From: Sipunculus nudus
Lineage: Eukaryota > Annelida > Sipuncula > Golfingiida > Sipunculidae
Direction: 5' to 3'
NCBI GenBank assembly: GCA_026874595.1
Contig: CM049315.1
Span: forward strand, 78,349,401-78,413,400
Length of the DNA stretch: 64,000 nt
In this document: one piece after another, positions 23,913 through 36,221 of the stretch
How positions within the stretch are numbered: position 1 is the stretch's first letter
How the letters are laid out: every line of letters begins with the position of its first letter
Program-made: the position numbers and the translations under genes
Notes under the pieces: model-generated
What the model was told of the DNA's origin: nothing
Seen by the model: only the letters and a program-made list of their open reading frames with translations
Database searches by the model: none

Positions 23913-24726
23913 ACTTGGACTCGAGTAGCCTGGACTCAGACTGGCACCTTAACTCATGTAGTGTGAACTTGACTATTGTGTGGACTGGTATTAGGGAACT
24001 CTAGGTGTTAAGACTTTGTCTGTGATTGTACAGACTAATATTTATTTAAGGTATGAAGGGACCACTTGCAATGTATGTCACTTTGCTAGCTGATAAATGC
24101 ATACCAGTAATTAGGTGGATATATTTGTATTGTATAATACATTTTATTTACAGAAACAGAAAACTTTCAGATAGATGTTTACCTAGATATATGAAAACTT
24201 GTTCAAGTGTTTTCATGTGGTATGTATGCAAACATCCAGTATTTCATATGAGAAACTGGTTTAACCAAAAGATTAATTCATGCAATATTATTTTTTTTTC
24301 CTCAGTGTATATGCTGCCATTGAAGGTATTGATCTTAATTAAAATATGATAATTTTGATCTGACCAGTTATTGTTGTGATTAAAGCATCCTTTACATCAG
24401 AGGGAAGGGGAGTTGATAGATATAAACCTGCTTTACCAAATTCAGATCTTTTGGGGAGAAAGGTTGAAAAGGCGTGAGGAACATTTAGATGATGTTTTTA
24501 CAGTTGGTTGTGAGAAGGTAGGTGTTATGGGTGATGGTATTTTGACTTGACAGCCTCACACCAGCTGGTGTATAATTGACCAGGTTGCTGAAGGAACTGT
24601 TAAGGATTAGGTAAATTAGACAAAGTGAGTGCCCTCAGATACAGTCAAATGTGCATAATAAGGTGAAATCTTCTAGTCCTAATTCTGGGAAAGATTGACC
24701 TAATTTATGTAATTTTATAAATATAA
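23913..24726. other. Non-coding interval
   Basis: AT-rich sequence with no recognised gene or repeat family. Confidence 0.4.
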
Positions 24727-24759
24727 TTATATATATATATATGTATGTGTGTATAAATA

Positions 24760-24819
<60 letters not shown>
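24727..24819. repeat. (AT)n microsatellite
   Basis: AT dinucleotides interrupted by a few G and T substitutions at the left side. Confidence 0.95.
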
Positions 24820-24820
<1 letters not shown>

Positions 24821-24885
24821 TGTTTTAGGATCATAGTCAGAGAGAAGTCATTTTTATCCTAATTTGATTTATGTTTATTTTAATT

Positions 24886-25040
24886 GGCTCAGCTGACTAT
24901 CATTCATGCTGGGGTATAGTCATTTGCCTTTGTCATTTATTCTCCTGAATCCTTTGGCAGTAAATATTTTAATTTTAGCACCCGGACAGATCCATACAAA
25001 ATCTCCTTGGAAACCCTAGGTATTGTCTTGGTAACCGACA
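24886..25040 (+). repeat. R1 repeat fragment
   Basis: GGCTCAGCTGACTATCATTC and 'aaaatctccttggaaaccctaggt' match the R1 start region. The copy is degraded. Confidence 0.4.
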
Positions 25041-25382
25041 GACTGCTACCGATATGTAAACGAAAGCACGGTTGGTACACCCTGAAAAATCAAATTATTC
25101 TTCCTGTTTTGCCACGTTTTAAACAACAAAAAAACAAATCCTCTAAAAATCTAATTACAAAATTAAATGATAAAATATTGATTTATCTCATTTTTATACA
25201 AATTTAATAGTCTTCTTTTAGATTTCGGGACGCAATCGTATATTTTGCATTCTTTCATAAGATTACAATAAAATGCTTCAGTTGGACGCATCTCCCTGTC
25301 ACTATCGGAAGTTTCACCTTGATCTGGTGAACCATTTATTTAAAATAATCACTAAAAATTGTAAATTTTAAATACCATTTTT

Positions 25383-26000
25383 TAGTTCAGCTGAATTGCA
25401 GTCATGCTGAGCTTTAGCGATCACCCTTTGTCCGTCTGTCTGTCCGTCCGTCTAGCTGTCCGTCTGTCAGTTAACCATGCACAAATCGTAACCGCTGGAC
25501 ATAGAATCTCCTAACTTGACATCCAGGGAGGTCCATGAAAAAAATCTGCTCGGAAACCTGAAATTAGGTCTCTGTTACCCATGTCCGAGCTATGGGGCTC
25601 AGAAATACTCTCCAGAATAATTAAAATTTTGATCCAAAAGCTCCAGTAACTGAACAACTAATGCATTCATCACCAATCATTTTTTGCATGCATATTCATC
25701 ATGGAGTGTTTCATCAGTTTCTGCAGACTGGTGGTGCCACCTGGATTTTATTTTCGAATTTAAACGCATTACTTTTCTCTCTTTTTGAGACCTTCAAAGA
25801 TAAGGTTGTCCATTAACAGAAAAAAATCGTAACCAAACAAATCGTATCCTACAAGCTATAGGGCTTGGACGTACCCATCAGTAAAATGCTTCAGTTGAAT
25901 TGGGATACCACCTTCAACATTTGGCATTCAGATGATAAAATTCCTTTTGTGAATGTCTTCCTAGTCAGCTGAGCGTCATGACCCCTGGGTCACTTGTTTC
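25383..26000 (+). repeat. R1 repeat, short copy with both ends
   Basis: It starts TTAGTTCAGCTGAATTGCAG and ends CAGCTGAGCGTCATGACCCC then TGGGTCACTTGTTTC. At about 620 bp it keeps the family termini and lacks most of the interior. The (T)GTCCGTCC run and 'gaaattaggtctctgttacc' also match copy B. Confidence 0.6.
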
Positions 26001-27311
26001 TTACAAATTAATACAGAGTATCCGATATATCGGCAGGAATACGCAAATTTATTTTCGAGAGTTCTAGCTTCTCACAATTTCTATATTATGAAGTATTTCT
26101 CAAGGGAATTAAAATGAGAAGTATCACAGTTTGAACATTTCCTCTGAACCATTTTGGACACACCGTGAATTTTATGAAAAAATTAGTCTGTCCCACATAT
26201 GTCAATGTCTGTGACATAAACATTTGTCAATCTCCCCCCCCCCCCCCCTTTCGTCAAGTTCTCAGTTGATATTACGTATTCGGTTCACAATAGCCGAACG
26301 CAATGTGTCACCTTTTTTAGCTGTTTTATCTTAATATAGATTTGTTCAGTAATAAAATTTAACCAACTTTGTACGCATATTTTACCATTTATAATTGTAT
26401 GTGATGCATTATGTTCTGACTTAATGATTAAAATGTTATTCTGATTTTTAAAATGATTAGTATTCATGCAATTTTATAATTAGTACAATTATTTTTGCTA
26501 ATGAATGTATAATTATCTTATATTAATTTGAAATACTTTACCGCTGCTGTCTTTGTTTGGTAAGAAATCTATACAATTATTTGCAATTATTTTGTAATGT
26601 TTTTAATTGATTATTTGGTTGATGTTGTATTTGGTTGTTTGTTGGGTGATATAATTTTGCATTATTACATTTAATACAACGAACGTTTTATAAAAAAAGT
26701 TTAAATAATGTGTATAAATTTACTTCTGTGGGGCTTTGCTTAAAGAATAATTTTCTGCTAAGATTGATTATATAATTAGTGTTTATGTATATGTAGGTAA
26801 TTCATGTAGGAGTAGCTATTTTATACAACTAATTACGAACCATTTAACTGAAGTATCTTTTGTAAAGAATATACTCACGCAGAAAAGAGACAGGTTATAA
26901 TTAATGACACAATTTGGAAATATGTGTCTGGTTCGTATGTAATCAGTAATATGTGATAACAGATCCCATGGTTTGGTACCGGTGTTTCCTATAGAATCAA
27001 ATATATATAGTATATATTCAGTAGAATAGAGAATATACACTAGAGCGTTGTTTATCCGAACATCGTTATCTGGAAATCGTTTATCCGAAATCAAGAAATA
27101 AGAACTGAAAAATTTGTGTAAAAGATTATATGAAAATATACAGAGATAAACAGGAGATAAGTTATGCAAATTTATTTTCCAGAACAAATGAGCAGCAATT
27201 TCAATGTATCTTGCTTGTTGTCACGGTATATTTTGGACTATGTTTATTAATTCCTGTCTGTCTGTATCTGATACCGTCGGGTAATTTGCAATCATGGTTA
27301 ATCCAGCAAAA

Positions 27312-27312
<1 letters not shown>
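26001..27312. other. Non-coding, very AT-rich interval
   Basis: It contains a C-run at 26234-26248 and, at 27041-27095, two GTTTATCCGAA motifs resembling a degraded pogo-type terminal repeat. No gene is seen. Confidence 0.4.

Positions 27313-27384
<72 letters not shown>
27313..27384. repeat. (AT)n microsatellite
   Basis: About 36 uninterrupted AT units. The overlapping 'YIYIYI' open frames are artefacts. Confidence 0.95.
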
Positions 27385-27387
<3 letters not shown>

Positions 27388-27789
27388 GGCCACGGAGGTT
27401 GTTAATTGTTTGTTCATTTCAGCTTTGTGTTGTTTGTCTACCACAAGGTGCAAATGTCCAAGTGACGGAAATTTTTATATTGCTGTCCCATGCACAATAA
27501 AATCCTCAATACTATATATTCATTTTGTGTTTTCGATCCAATTGAATTATAGTTACCTGACGAACCGACGTGGAGAACACGGCGGTGTTGATTTATATCT
27601 ATCACATCCCACACATATATATGACGTACATAAACATAAGTGATAAGTATGCAAATTATAAGGTAAACAGCTTCCCTATATACTGATATTACCCGTTAAT
27701 TATTTTGCAGATGATTTATTTAAATATAAACTATATTTATTTTACATAGATTGTACAACTAGTTATAATAACTAATACGAGGCACTCTC

Positions 27790-28045
27790 CATGACTCGGA
27801 TGTTGGCGCTCGGTATATTTGGTGAGGGTGGAGGAATCCTGGGGGCCCGGAGAAAACTAACGACCTTGGACGGGCCACTACAACCCACTCTAATAGCCTC
27901 ACCGAGTATCGAACCCGATGTAACAGGCCAGATTATATCCCCTGCCCAGTTTATACCCGGTTATATTTTAGCCTATGCCGGAATATACCCCGGGGTTAAG
28001 GCTGAGCGTTTTACCACCCAGCCATCCAGGCCCCTGGATGACCAG
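27790..28045 (-). mobile_element. Candidate tRNA-like SINE
   Basis: Read on the minus strand, the head has TGGCTGGGTGGTAAAACGCT (A-box-like) and GGGTTCGATACTCGG (B-box-like), followed by TTTTCTCCGGGCCCCCAGGA, resembling a 3' block of known SINEs. The A-B spacing is longer than in a tRNA. No target-site duplication was found, so the borders are approximate. The plus-strand open frame at 27791-28051 is taken as incidental. Confidence 0.5.
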
Positions 28046-29520
28046 TTTTAATTGAACCTGGATCACCAGTATTATTTCATCCCAAAGAGGACAGATGGCG
28101 GTTAATGTAATGACGACTGGTCACCTGTTTAGTATTAATAGATAACAACACACCCCTGACAGGTGAAAATATTGTGGTAAAGGAAAAACATGCCTAAAGA
28201 TAATTTGTACCTTAATAAGCAATGGATAAAACAACCATTCAACAAACCCCACTTACCACACATTTTATTACAAGAATCGAGTTATGTTTGTTGATTTTGT
28301 AAGGCTGACTCTTATGAGTCACAGCCCCCCCCCCTCCTCGCCCCTTCCCCTGATATCACTGTAAGGGTTTCACTAATATTTGTTGAACCCCTATGATAAA
28401 AAATACTGGTACGCTATTAATTGTATTATACGGGCTATAAAAAAAATAAGCATGTTCCACTAGTGGGTGTCCGTTAAAACGGGCGATTACTCTCTCCAAC
28501 ATGATCACTGAAGCTGATTAGGGACTAAAGCCCTAATATGAAATGAAAAATCTCATGATAAAATCAATATTTACAATTTACAACCTTTATTTTTTTCTAG
28601 ATCTCGTGGCTAAGTGACATGGCGTGTACCAGGGGTTGCCATTTGCCAGTCCCACTTTGATAGTTACATTTATTTTGAGCATTTATGACCGTATGTAACC
28701 AATCGGCGACTTTTTTAAATGTAGTTGTTTCCGCATGTGGCTGCATGGTGACCTTGAACTCAATCGGTGGGGCTGAATTGTTGTAATATATTTCTGGTAT
28801 ATTGATTTTTATTTTTGCTTTTGTGAAATAGTTTGCTAGGTATGGTTTTGGTATCATTCTATAGTTGATTAGGCCTGTGCCTCCCCTTTTCATTGCAAAT
28901 CACGTTTTTACCAATTTATTTAAATATTGCCTAATTTCATAGGAACCCCCTTTATAGAAAAGTAATACTTTGGAACCAAATGCATGCGGAACAAACTGCA
29001 TAAGTAAAAAAACTAACCGTTGTTCGTGTCAGCAATTCGCATATGAAAACCTGAATTTGAAAATTGTCTCTATATGTCGTCTGACGAATTGGTTCATCAA
29101 AACTGTTCATGGCGATATACTTGCTATCCTATGCTATACGTACTGTGTCGTCTGCTTGTGGAAATACCAAAAGGAGGCTAAAACTGGCGGACCGATATCA
29201 CATGTAAATTTCCTGGAACCTAATTGGCTGGTCCTATGACAAGTTGTACATTTCACCATACACATTTCAGCCTATAACAAGTAGTTCATTTCACAATACA
29301 TATTTCAGCCTATAAACTTTAAGTGAAAAATTTCTTAATAAATCATGATCAATATAGACATCCACGACCCGTGACAGAAACAACTTTTATAAATGAAGGG
29401 TGAAGGGTTATTGATATTGTATTTTCAAATGTGTTCACGTTGCCGTGTGTGAGAGAGAGACAAGGTGAAAGAGGTGAGTGGTCAGACATGCAGAGGGATT
29501 AAGGGAGAATATGGGGGAGG

Positions 29521-29523
<3 letters not shown>
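28046..29523. other. Non-coding interval; one unexplained open frame
   Basis: A minus-strand frame of 98 codons (28597-28893) has fairly even composition but no recognised domain. Poly-C near 28327 and short A-runs are present. No gene is called. Confidence 0.35.

Positions 29524-29603
<80 letters not shown>
29524..29603. repeat. (AT)n microsatellite
   Basis: AT units with two CAT interruptions. Confidence 0.95.
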
Positions 29604-29606
<3 letters not shown>

Positions 29607-29832
29607 CTCTGCTGCCGATGTTAAGTAAGTAGCAAGGAAAGCTTAATGCATGGAAAATCAGTCTTTGAAACGTATACTGTGGATTCAGATAATTTCGTGA
29701 GTCTGAAGTTTCATGGTTTTGACATGAAACACTAAAATATTCGTGGGTGTATCGTTTATTGGTGTTCTTTACAAACTTTACTGATGGCGTTACTCTGACG
29801 TAACCATGACAAGCAGTACTCAATAAACCTTT

Positions 29833-29833
<1 letters not shown>

Positions 29834-29888
<55 letters not shown>
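29834..29888. repeat. (GA)n microsatellite
   Basis: About 27 GA units. Confidence 0.95.
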
Positions 29889-29893
<5 letters not shown>

Positions 29894-30349
29894 GGAGTAA
29901 GTCCACGTATACTATGCAGTGTTAGTTCAGACGTATTTTAAAAGAACCACCTACGCCCTACTCGAAAAAGCAAAACCAGTCCTGTATGGTTTCGTCTTGT
30001 ATTTATAAGTGGACGGTTTCGGTTTTAGTAAACAAATGATTATAACACCGCAAATTATTCAGTATAATTAAAGGGGCCTAATCACCTTTAAAGCATATTG
30101 AATAAACACGAAAAATAGCTTCATATTTTTAAAATAAATTTGTACGGGGCAAAATATAGCCCTGAAACTGTTTGCTTACTCCTGTATACGTGTGTTAAAA
30201 ACAGTGGACCGGGCGCAATCACAGGTTAGCATAAACAGAGCGCGCGGGACTCTATGCATGGTTCAGCCAAAACACCTGCCATTTATGAAATGCCCACACT
30301 GACTTGGCACCAAAAATGTAATACACGTTCCCGCTGGCTGAAACAAAGG

Positions 30350-30430
30350 TATCCGCCCGGCTATCCGCTTCCCAGTTATCCGCTTCCCAAATATCTGCTC
30401 ACCAAATATCCGCGTGCCCAGATATCCGTG
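30350..30430 (+). repeat. 15-bp subterminal tandem repeat in foldback arm (left)
   Basis: TATCCGCTTCCCAGT, TATCCGCTTCCCAAA, TATCTGCTCACCAAA and weaker TATCCG units follow one another. The mirror array is at 34101-34176 (AAGCGGATAACTGGG etc.). Subterminal direct repeats of this kind are known in foldback elements. Confidence 0.75.
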
Positions 30431-31139
30431 CGTGAACGTTACGGTCGAAAATGACCCTGCACGGTTCATATATGCAAAAGAAGATGAAGAAAGACATCAA
30501 GGAACATTTAAATACAGGAGCTACCGGTTTTTGAAGCATTTTTACCAGATCGTGACATCGCTGTCGAGGCTGGTGTCTTGAATTGGGTCAACGGATTACC
30601 GCATGTGTGCGATCAATGAACCGTGACGCATCAAGCGAACTTGTGCGTGTGAGGCCATCCCGGCCTTAGTTAAAGCACTGCTTTTATTAAATTTCTATTA
30701 ATCTTACTTTTTTTTCTGTCAGCTTTATATTCATTCTTGCCGGTTTTTATTAAGTTAACCCGGGCGATTGTTTTTGCATCATTCATGACACATATATGTT
30801 GACGGACAAAAAAAACTGGTTTTAAATTTGTTGTCTTAAAGGTGATTATAAGAGATTATACATATTCCTTAACAAATTTTTTAACCTTAAAATGTTAGAT
30901 GGATGTTTTCATCACATTAACCTGCAGTAACTCCGCTTGTGTGATATAATTAAGCTGTTTCGTGCAGTCGAAAACCGCTCCGCCGCGAAAAGGTTCTCTT
31001 TAAGTGTAATATAAACATTAATGCACCCTTGATCATGTAACCTTGATTTAATCATTAAGGCAAGTACACCCGTAATTATCTAAATAAACATTACAACATC
31101 TGCATTCTCTCATTCTCTTTCTCTCTCTCTCTCTCTCCC

Positions 31140-31558
31140 TCTATCTTTGTGAATATGAAATGCATTACACAATATTTACACCCCTTACATATATCATCGG
31201 ACAAAATAAAGTTATAAAATAAGACATAGGATCCATGAAAATTAAATTAACTCTCTCTTTCCGTTTTTCTCTCTTATTCTGACTCATTTTTTTTTCTTTA
31301 TATCTCTCTCATTCAATCTCTGTCATTCCTTCGTCCTTTCTTCCGTTCATTCTTTCCTTTCTTTTCTTTTCTATTCTTTTCTTTCTTTCTTTCTCTCATT
31401 CATTCTTTCCCCCCCCCCCTCTCTGTATATGAAATTGATTATGCAATATTAGACGCCTTACATATATCCTTATCGGACAAAATAGGTTATTAAATAAGAT
31501 AAGGCTGGGATCCATGGAAATTGAATTAACTCTCTCTCTCATTCATTCTATTATTGTT

Positions 31559-31638
<80 letters not shown>

Positions 31639-31950
31639 AATTCATTCTTCCAATCTTCGTTCTGTCTTTCTCGCTAAATATATCGTTATCGGACAGGATA
31701 AAGTTATTAAATGAGACAATTCTGGGAACAATTAAAATTTAATTTAACTCTCTTTCTCTGTTTCTCTGTTTCTCTCTTTCTCTCTCTCTCTCTCTCGCCA
31801 AATATATATCATCGGAAAAATAAAGTTATTAAATGAGACAAGTCTGGGATCGATTATAATTAAAATTAACTCTTTCCGTCTTTCTCTCATTCTATCTCTC
31901 ATTCTCTCTCCTTCTCTATCTGAATCATTCATTCTTTCTTTCTCCGAGTT
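31140..31950 (+). repeat. Internal core repeats, left half of foldback
   Basis: A core like 'tatcggacaaaataaagttattaaatgagacaagtctgggatc' occurs four times (near 31187, 31468, 31678 and 31803), separated by CT-rich microsatellite including (CT)n at 31563-31632. Frames full of SLSLSL are microsatellite. Confidence 0.75.
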
Positions 31951-32129
31951 GGGATCGCAAGGTAGATTTGTCTTTATATGTTGCAAATGAAAATTTCAGT
32001 TTACGCAAGTGTATTAAGGCCTATGTTGCAAATAATTACTGTTCATGCATGTTGGCTCAAAAGGGTCAAGTAAAGAGTGATATCTTGTAATTTCTTCTGT
32101 TGTATTTTCTTTATTTTTTAGCATAATGA

Positions 32130-32511
32130 GAGAGAGGGGGGGGGGGGGGGGGTAATTTAATTTTCATGAATCCCAGACATTTCTCATTTAATAACTTTAT
32201 TTTCTCATATAACATGTATATGACGAGAGAGAAAGAATGCATGAATTAAGAGAGATAAAGAGAAAGAGAAATAATGAAACGGAAAGAGTGTTATTTCAAT
32301 TTTCATGAATCCCAGAATTGTCTTATTTAAGAACTTTATTTTGTCCAATAAGGATATATATGACGAGAGAGAAAGAAAGTATGAATGACTGAATGAATGA
32401 GAGATAGAGAGAGAAAAAGAGATATAATAAGCGAGACGGAAAAAGAGAGTTTTTTTAATTTTTAATTGATCCCAGACTTGTCTCATTTAATAACATTATT
32501 TCGTCCGATAA

Positions 32512-32601
<90 letters not shown>

Positions 32602-33415
32602 AGAAAGAGAGAAAGAGAAAGAAGGGAAGAATGAATGAATGAATGAATGAATGAATGAATGAATGAATGAATGAATGAATGAATGAATATGAGGAAGAAA
32701 GAAAGAATGAGAGAGAGAGTTAATTCAATTTTGATGGATCTTATTTAATAACTTTTTCCGATAAGGATATATATGGAGAGAAAGAATGAAATGAATGAAT
32801 GAGAGAGAGAAAGAGAAAGAAAGGATGAATAAATGAAGGGATGAGAGATGGAATGAGAGAGATAGAAAGAAATAATGAGAATAAGGATGGGAGAGAGACG
32901 GAAAGAAATCGTTAATTTAATTTTCATGGTTCCTATGACCTGTTTCATTTAACGACTTTGCTTTGTCCGATAACGGTATATATGTAAGTCGTTTAATATT
33001 ACATAAATAGACTCATAAACAGAGATGGAGAGAGAAGATAAAGGAGAGATAAAATAATGAAAGGAGAAAGAAAGAAAGAAATACAGAATAAATTAATGAA
33101 TTAATTAATTTATTAATTATTAAATGAGAGTTTAATTTTCATGAATCCCAGACTTGTCTCATTTGATATCTTTATTTTGTCCGATAACGATGTATATGAT
33201 GAGAGACAAAGAAAGAAAGAAGGAATAAATAAATAAGAAAGAGAGAGAATGAGATATATAATGAGAGATATAATAAGAGAGAGACGGAAAGAGAGTTAAA
33301 TTAATTAAAATGGATCCAAGACTTGTCTCACTTAATAAAATTATTTTGTCCGATAAAGTTATATGTAAGTAGTGGAATATTGTATAATACATTTCATATT
33401 CACAAAGAGAGTGAG
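32130..33415 (-). repeat. Internal core repeats, right half of foldback
   Basis: The same core in reverse orientation occurs about seven times (near 32160, 32290, 32460, 32715, 32910, 33130 and 33305), separated by GA-rich tracts, (AT)n at 32513-32600 and (GAAT)n at 32630-32690. More copies than the left half explain the longer right arm. Confidence 0.75.
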
Positions 33416-34314
33416 CGAGAGAATAAGAGAATGCAGATGTTGTAATGTTACATAATTACGTGTGTATTTGCCTTAATGATTAAATCAAGGTTACATGATC
33501 AAGGGTGCATTCATGTTTGTATTACACTTAAAGAAACCCTTCGCGGTGGAGCGGTTTTCGACTGCATATATCACGCAAGCGGGGTTTCCCCAGGTTAAGT
33601 GATTAAAACATCCAGGTTAACATTTTAAGGTAAAAAATATAGTTAAGGAATATGTATAATCTCTTATTATCACCTTTATGGCGACAAATTTAAAACCAGT
33701 TTTATGTCCGTCCGTCAACATATATACGTCATGAATGATGCAAAAACAATCGCTCGGGGTAACTTAATAAAAACCTGCAAGAATGAATATAAAGATGACA
33801 AAAAAGTAAGATGAATAATAATTTAATAAAAGCACTGTTTTAACTAAGGCCGGGATGGCCTAACACGTACAAGTTCGCTTGGAGCGTCACAGTTCATTGA
33901 ACGCACACATGCGGTAATCCGCTGACCCAATTCAGGACACCAGCCTCGACAACGATGTCGCGATCTGGTCAAAAATGCTTCAATTACCGGTAGCTCCTGT
34001 ATTTAAATGTTCCTTGATGTCTTCCTTTATCTTCTTTTTCCATGACCGTTGCATATATGAACCGTGCAGGTTCATTTTCGACCGTTAACGCTCACACACT
34101 GATATCTAGGGACCCGGATATTTGCATGGTGAGCAGATATTTGGGAAGCGGATAACTGGGAAGCGGATAGCCGGGCCTGAACCGAATCATAGCGTGTTGC
34201 GGCTCACAATCGGACCTCCGGTCACGCGGCCTTGTAATGGTAAACGGACATACGTGGACTGTGTTTACAAACACCGAGAGCTATATAATATAGCTCCTGA
34301 TTATGTCCCTTTAA

Positions 34315-35619
34315 AATAATAAATGGTGGAAATATTATCAAAAGTTAGATATCCATGCCAGGACACTCTCGGACCGCAGAAAGCATTATTAATTGTGACT
34401 GACCAATTTATATTGCAATTTTGATTAAAACAGACTGTTTCTCTGTTCTGTCACATATCCCTGTGTCAAACAACATGGCCATACATGATACGTGCGTCTT
34501 ATCTTTTGCTATACAGGACTATAAAGTAAGGAATATTGTATTCAAAACATATCCGAAAGACTGTTTATACCTCAGTTATTACTTATTCAACTCTAACAAG
34601 CATAAACAGTATATCAATTAATGAACAATTAACAAGATTGGAATTCTTTAGCCCAGTGACTCTAACATGCCAGTATAATTATCGGGTGGACTTTTTTTGC
34701 GAAACAGAAACCATCTCCGGTTTCGCAGTTTCGCCAAAACAAGTTTATGTTTCGCAATTACAAAGTGAACGGTTTCCCGGAACCGAAATCAGTTTCGAAT
34801 TTTCGAGTGGGCCCTTATAAGTCCGTCACGGCAGAAAAGCTTTATGTTTTACCTAACTCCAGGTAGGACCGAATACTCTTTTTCACAAAATAAGATTTAT
34901 TCTGTAATTTGTCAAAACAAATAGATTAAATCATTTCTTTTATTATCATTTGGTCGTTGATGAAAGATAATATAGGCCCACAATGCAGTGCGAGGACGAG
35001 CTTCCATAATCAATTCGTTGGGTTTTAATTTCGTGAGAAAGTGATCAGAATGTCAATAATTCAGAATCCACAGTTTTTTTATGATAGGATGCTACGTAGC
35101 ACAGTTTACATTACAAGGAGGTATAGGTCTAACTGGTTTATTTGTATGTCACATACTGCGTCCGGTGCTCATATGTGAATGCCCACTGTTCTGTATTACT
35201 AAACCTGACGTGTAAGTGGGGTTTGATATGTGGGCAGACGGCAGAACAAACAAAAATGAGAGACAGAAATAATCTATTACATTATCAAACATCGATATGT
35301 GGGGGCTACCAACATCCGATTGTGCCGGGTACCTGCAGACCGCAGAGATATGACGTTGGCGTGACGTCGTCAGTCAGTGGTTTATCTAGACGGGGCGGGT
35401 CTTAATTAACATACTTGTGGATAAAACTATGTCCCTTCTCTTCAAGATACGCCCAGTCGCGTCGCTGAGATGCTCACGAGATCGTCAGGACTACCAGGTC
35501 CTGTCACGTGTAATTAGCCGTACGTGTGGTTATAATTAGTCCTGGCATGAGACCTGTCTGACTTGTGTATCTGACATGTAGACAGCTATAGATAACCACA
35601 CCCACGGCAGCCCTTGACA
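34315..35619. other. Non-coding interval
   Basis: No gene recognised. Short open frames (for example 34421-34621 and 35142-35405) have no known domain or splice support. Confidence 0.4.
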
Positions 35620-35645
35620 AAATAATAATGGTAATAATACTAATG

Positions 35646-35689
<44 letters not shown>

Positions 35690-35839
35690 TAACGTTATAA
35701 TAATAATAAACGTAATAATAAACAACAACAACATAATAATAATAACAAACGTTATACTAAAATAATAATCATAAACGTAATAATGATAAACAATGTAATT
35801 ACAATAATATTATCATAGTTATTACAAATATTAACATAA
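35620..35839. repeat. (TAA)n-rich microsatellite, left of transposon
   Basis: TAA/AAT units with scattered 'aacgt' interruptions. It has the same composition as 38762-39480, so the transposon between them split one tract. Confidence 0.85.
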
Positions 35840-36221
35840 TACAGTGAAACCTCGTTGTGTCGAAGTCGAAGGGACTGGTGAATTTACTTCGACACAACCG
35901 GAGTTCGAGACAACCGATGTTCAATATATTCAACCTCTTCAGCCTCGATTATCATCGATAATACTGCTCATGTATAGGGCCTATATCATATAGTTCTCAC
36001 AAATGTTTCCATGAAAGAACAACACAAATTTTATATGCATTTTTATATTAATAATAAAAAACACATAAGTACCACCAAAATTAGGATTAGGTTAATCAAG
36101 AAGGTGAAATAAGTGCACTTTCATGTACGTGTATAAAAGAACCCAAATCAATAAATGATTGGCTCAGATCATTTTCAGTTCAACTTTATCCTAGACACAC
36201 CAATGGTATAAGGATTGTATA

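Larger units (their letters stand above)
30068..34314. mobile_element. Foldback-like giant inverted-repeat element (~4.2 kb)
   Basis: The left arm (about 30072-31950) and right arm (about 32130-34310) are reverse complements over long, diverged stretches. Matching pairs include 'aaggccgggatggcc', 'acaggagctaccgg', 'ttgatcatgtaacc/ggttacatgatcaa' and 'gaatgcagatgttgtaatgt'. The outer ends read TTAAAGGGGCCTAATCA on the left and, reversed, TTTAAAGGGACATAATCA on the right. TTAA sits at 30068-30071 and 34311-34314, compatible with a TTAA (piggyBac-type) or TA target. The left arm has an extra ~90 bp at 30269-30355. The interior holds repeated ~80-bp cores with CT/GA microsatellites. No transposase is seen. 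The architecture recalls foldback elements, but the superfamily is unknown. Confidence 0.78.

Noticed and set aside
27294-27500. Frames with YIYIYI runs here and at other AT tracts
   Set aside because: Translation of (AT)n microsatellites.
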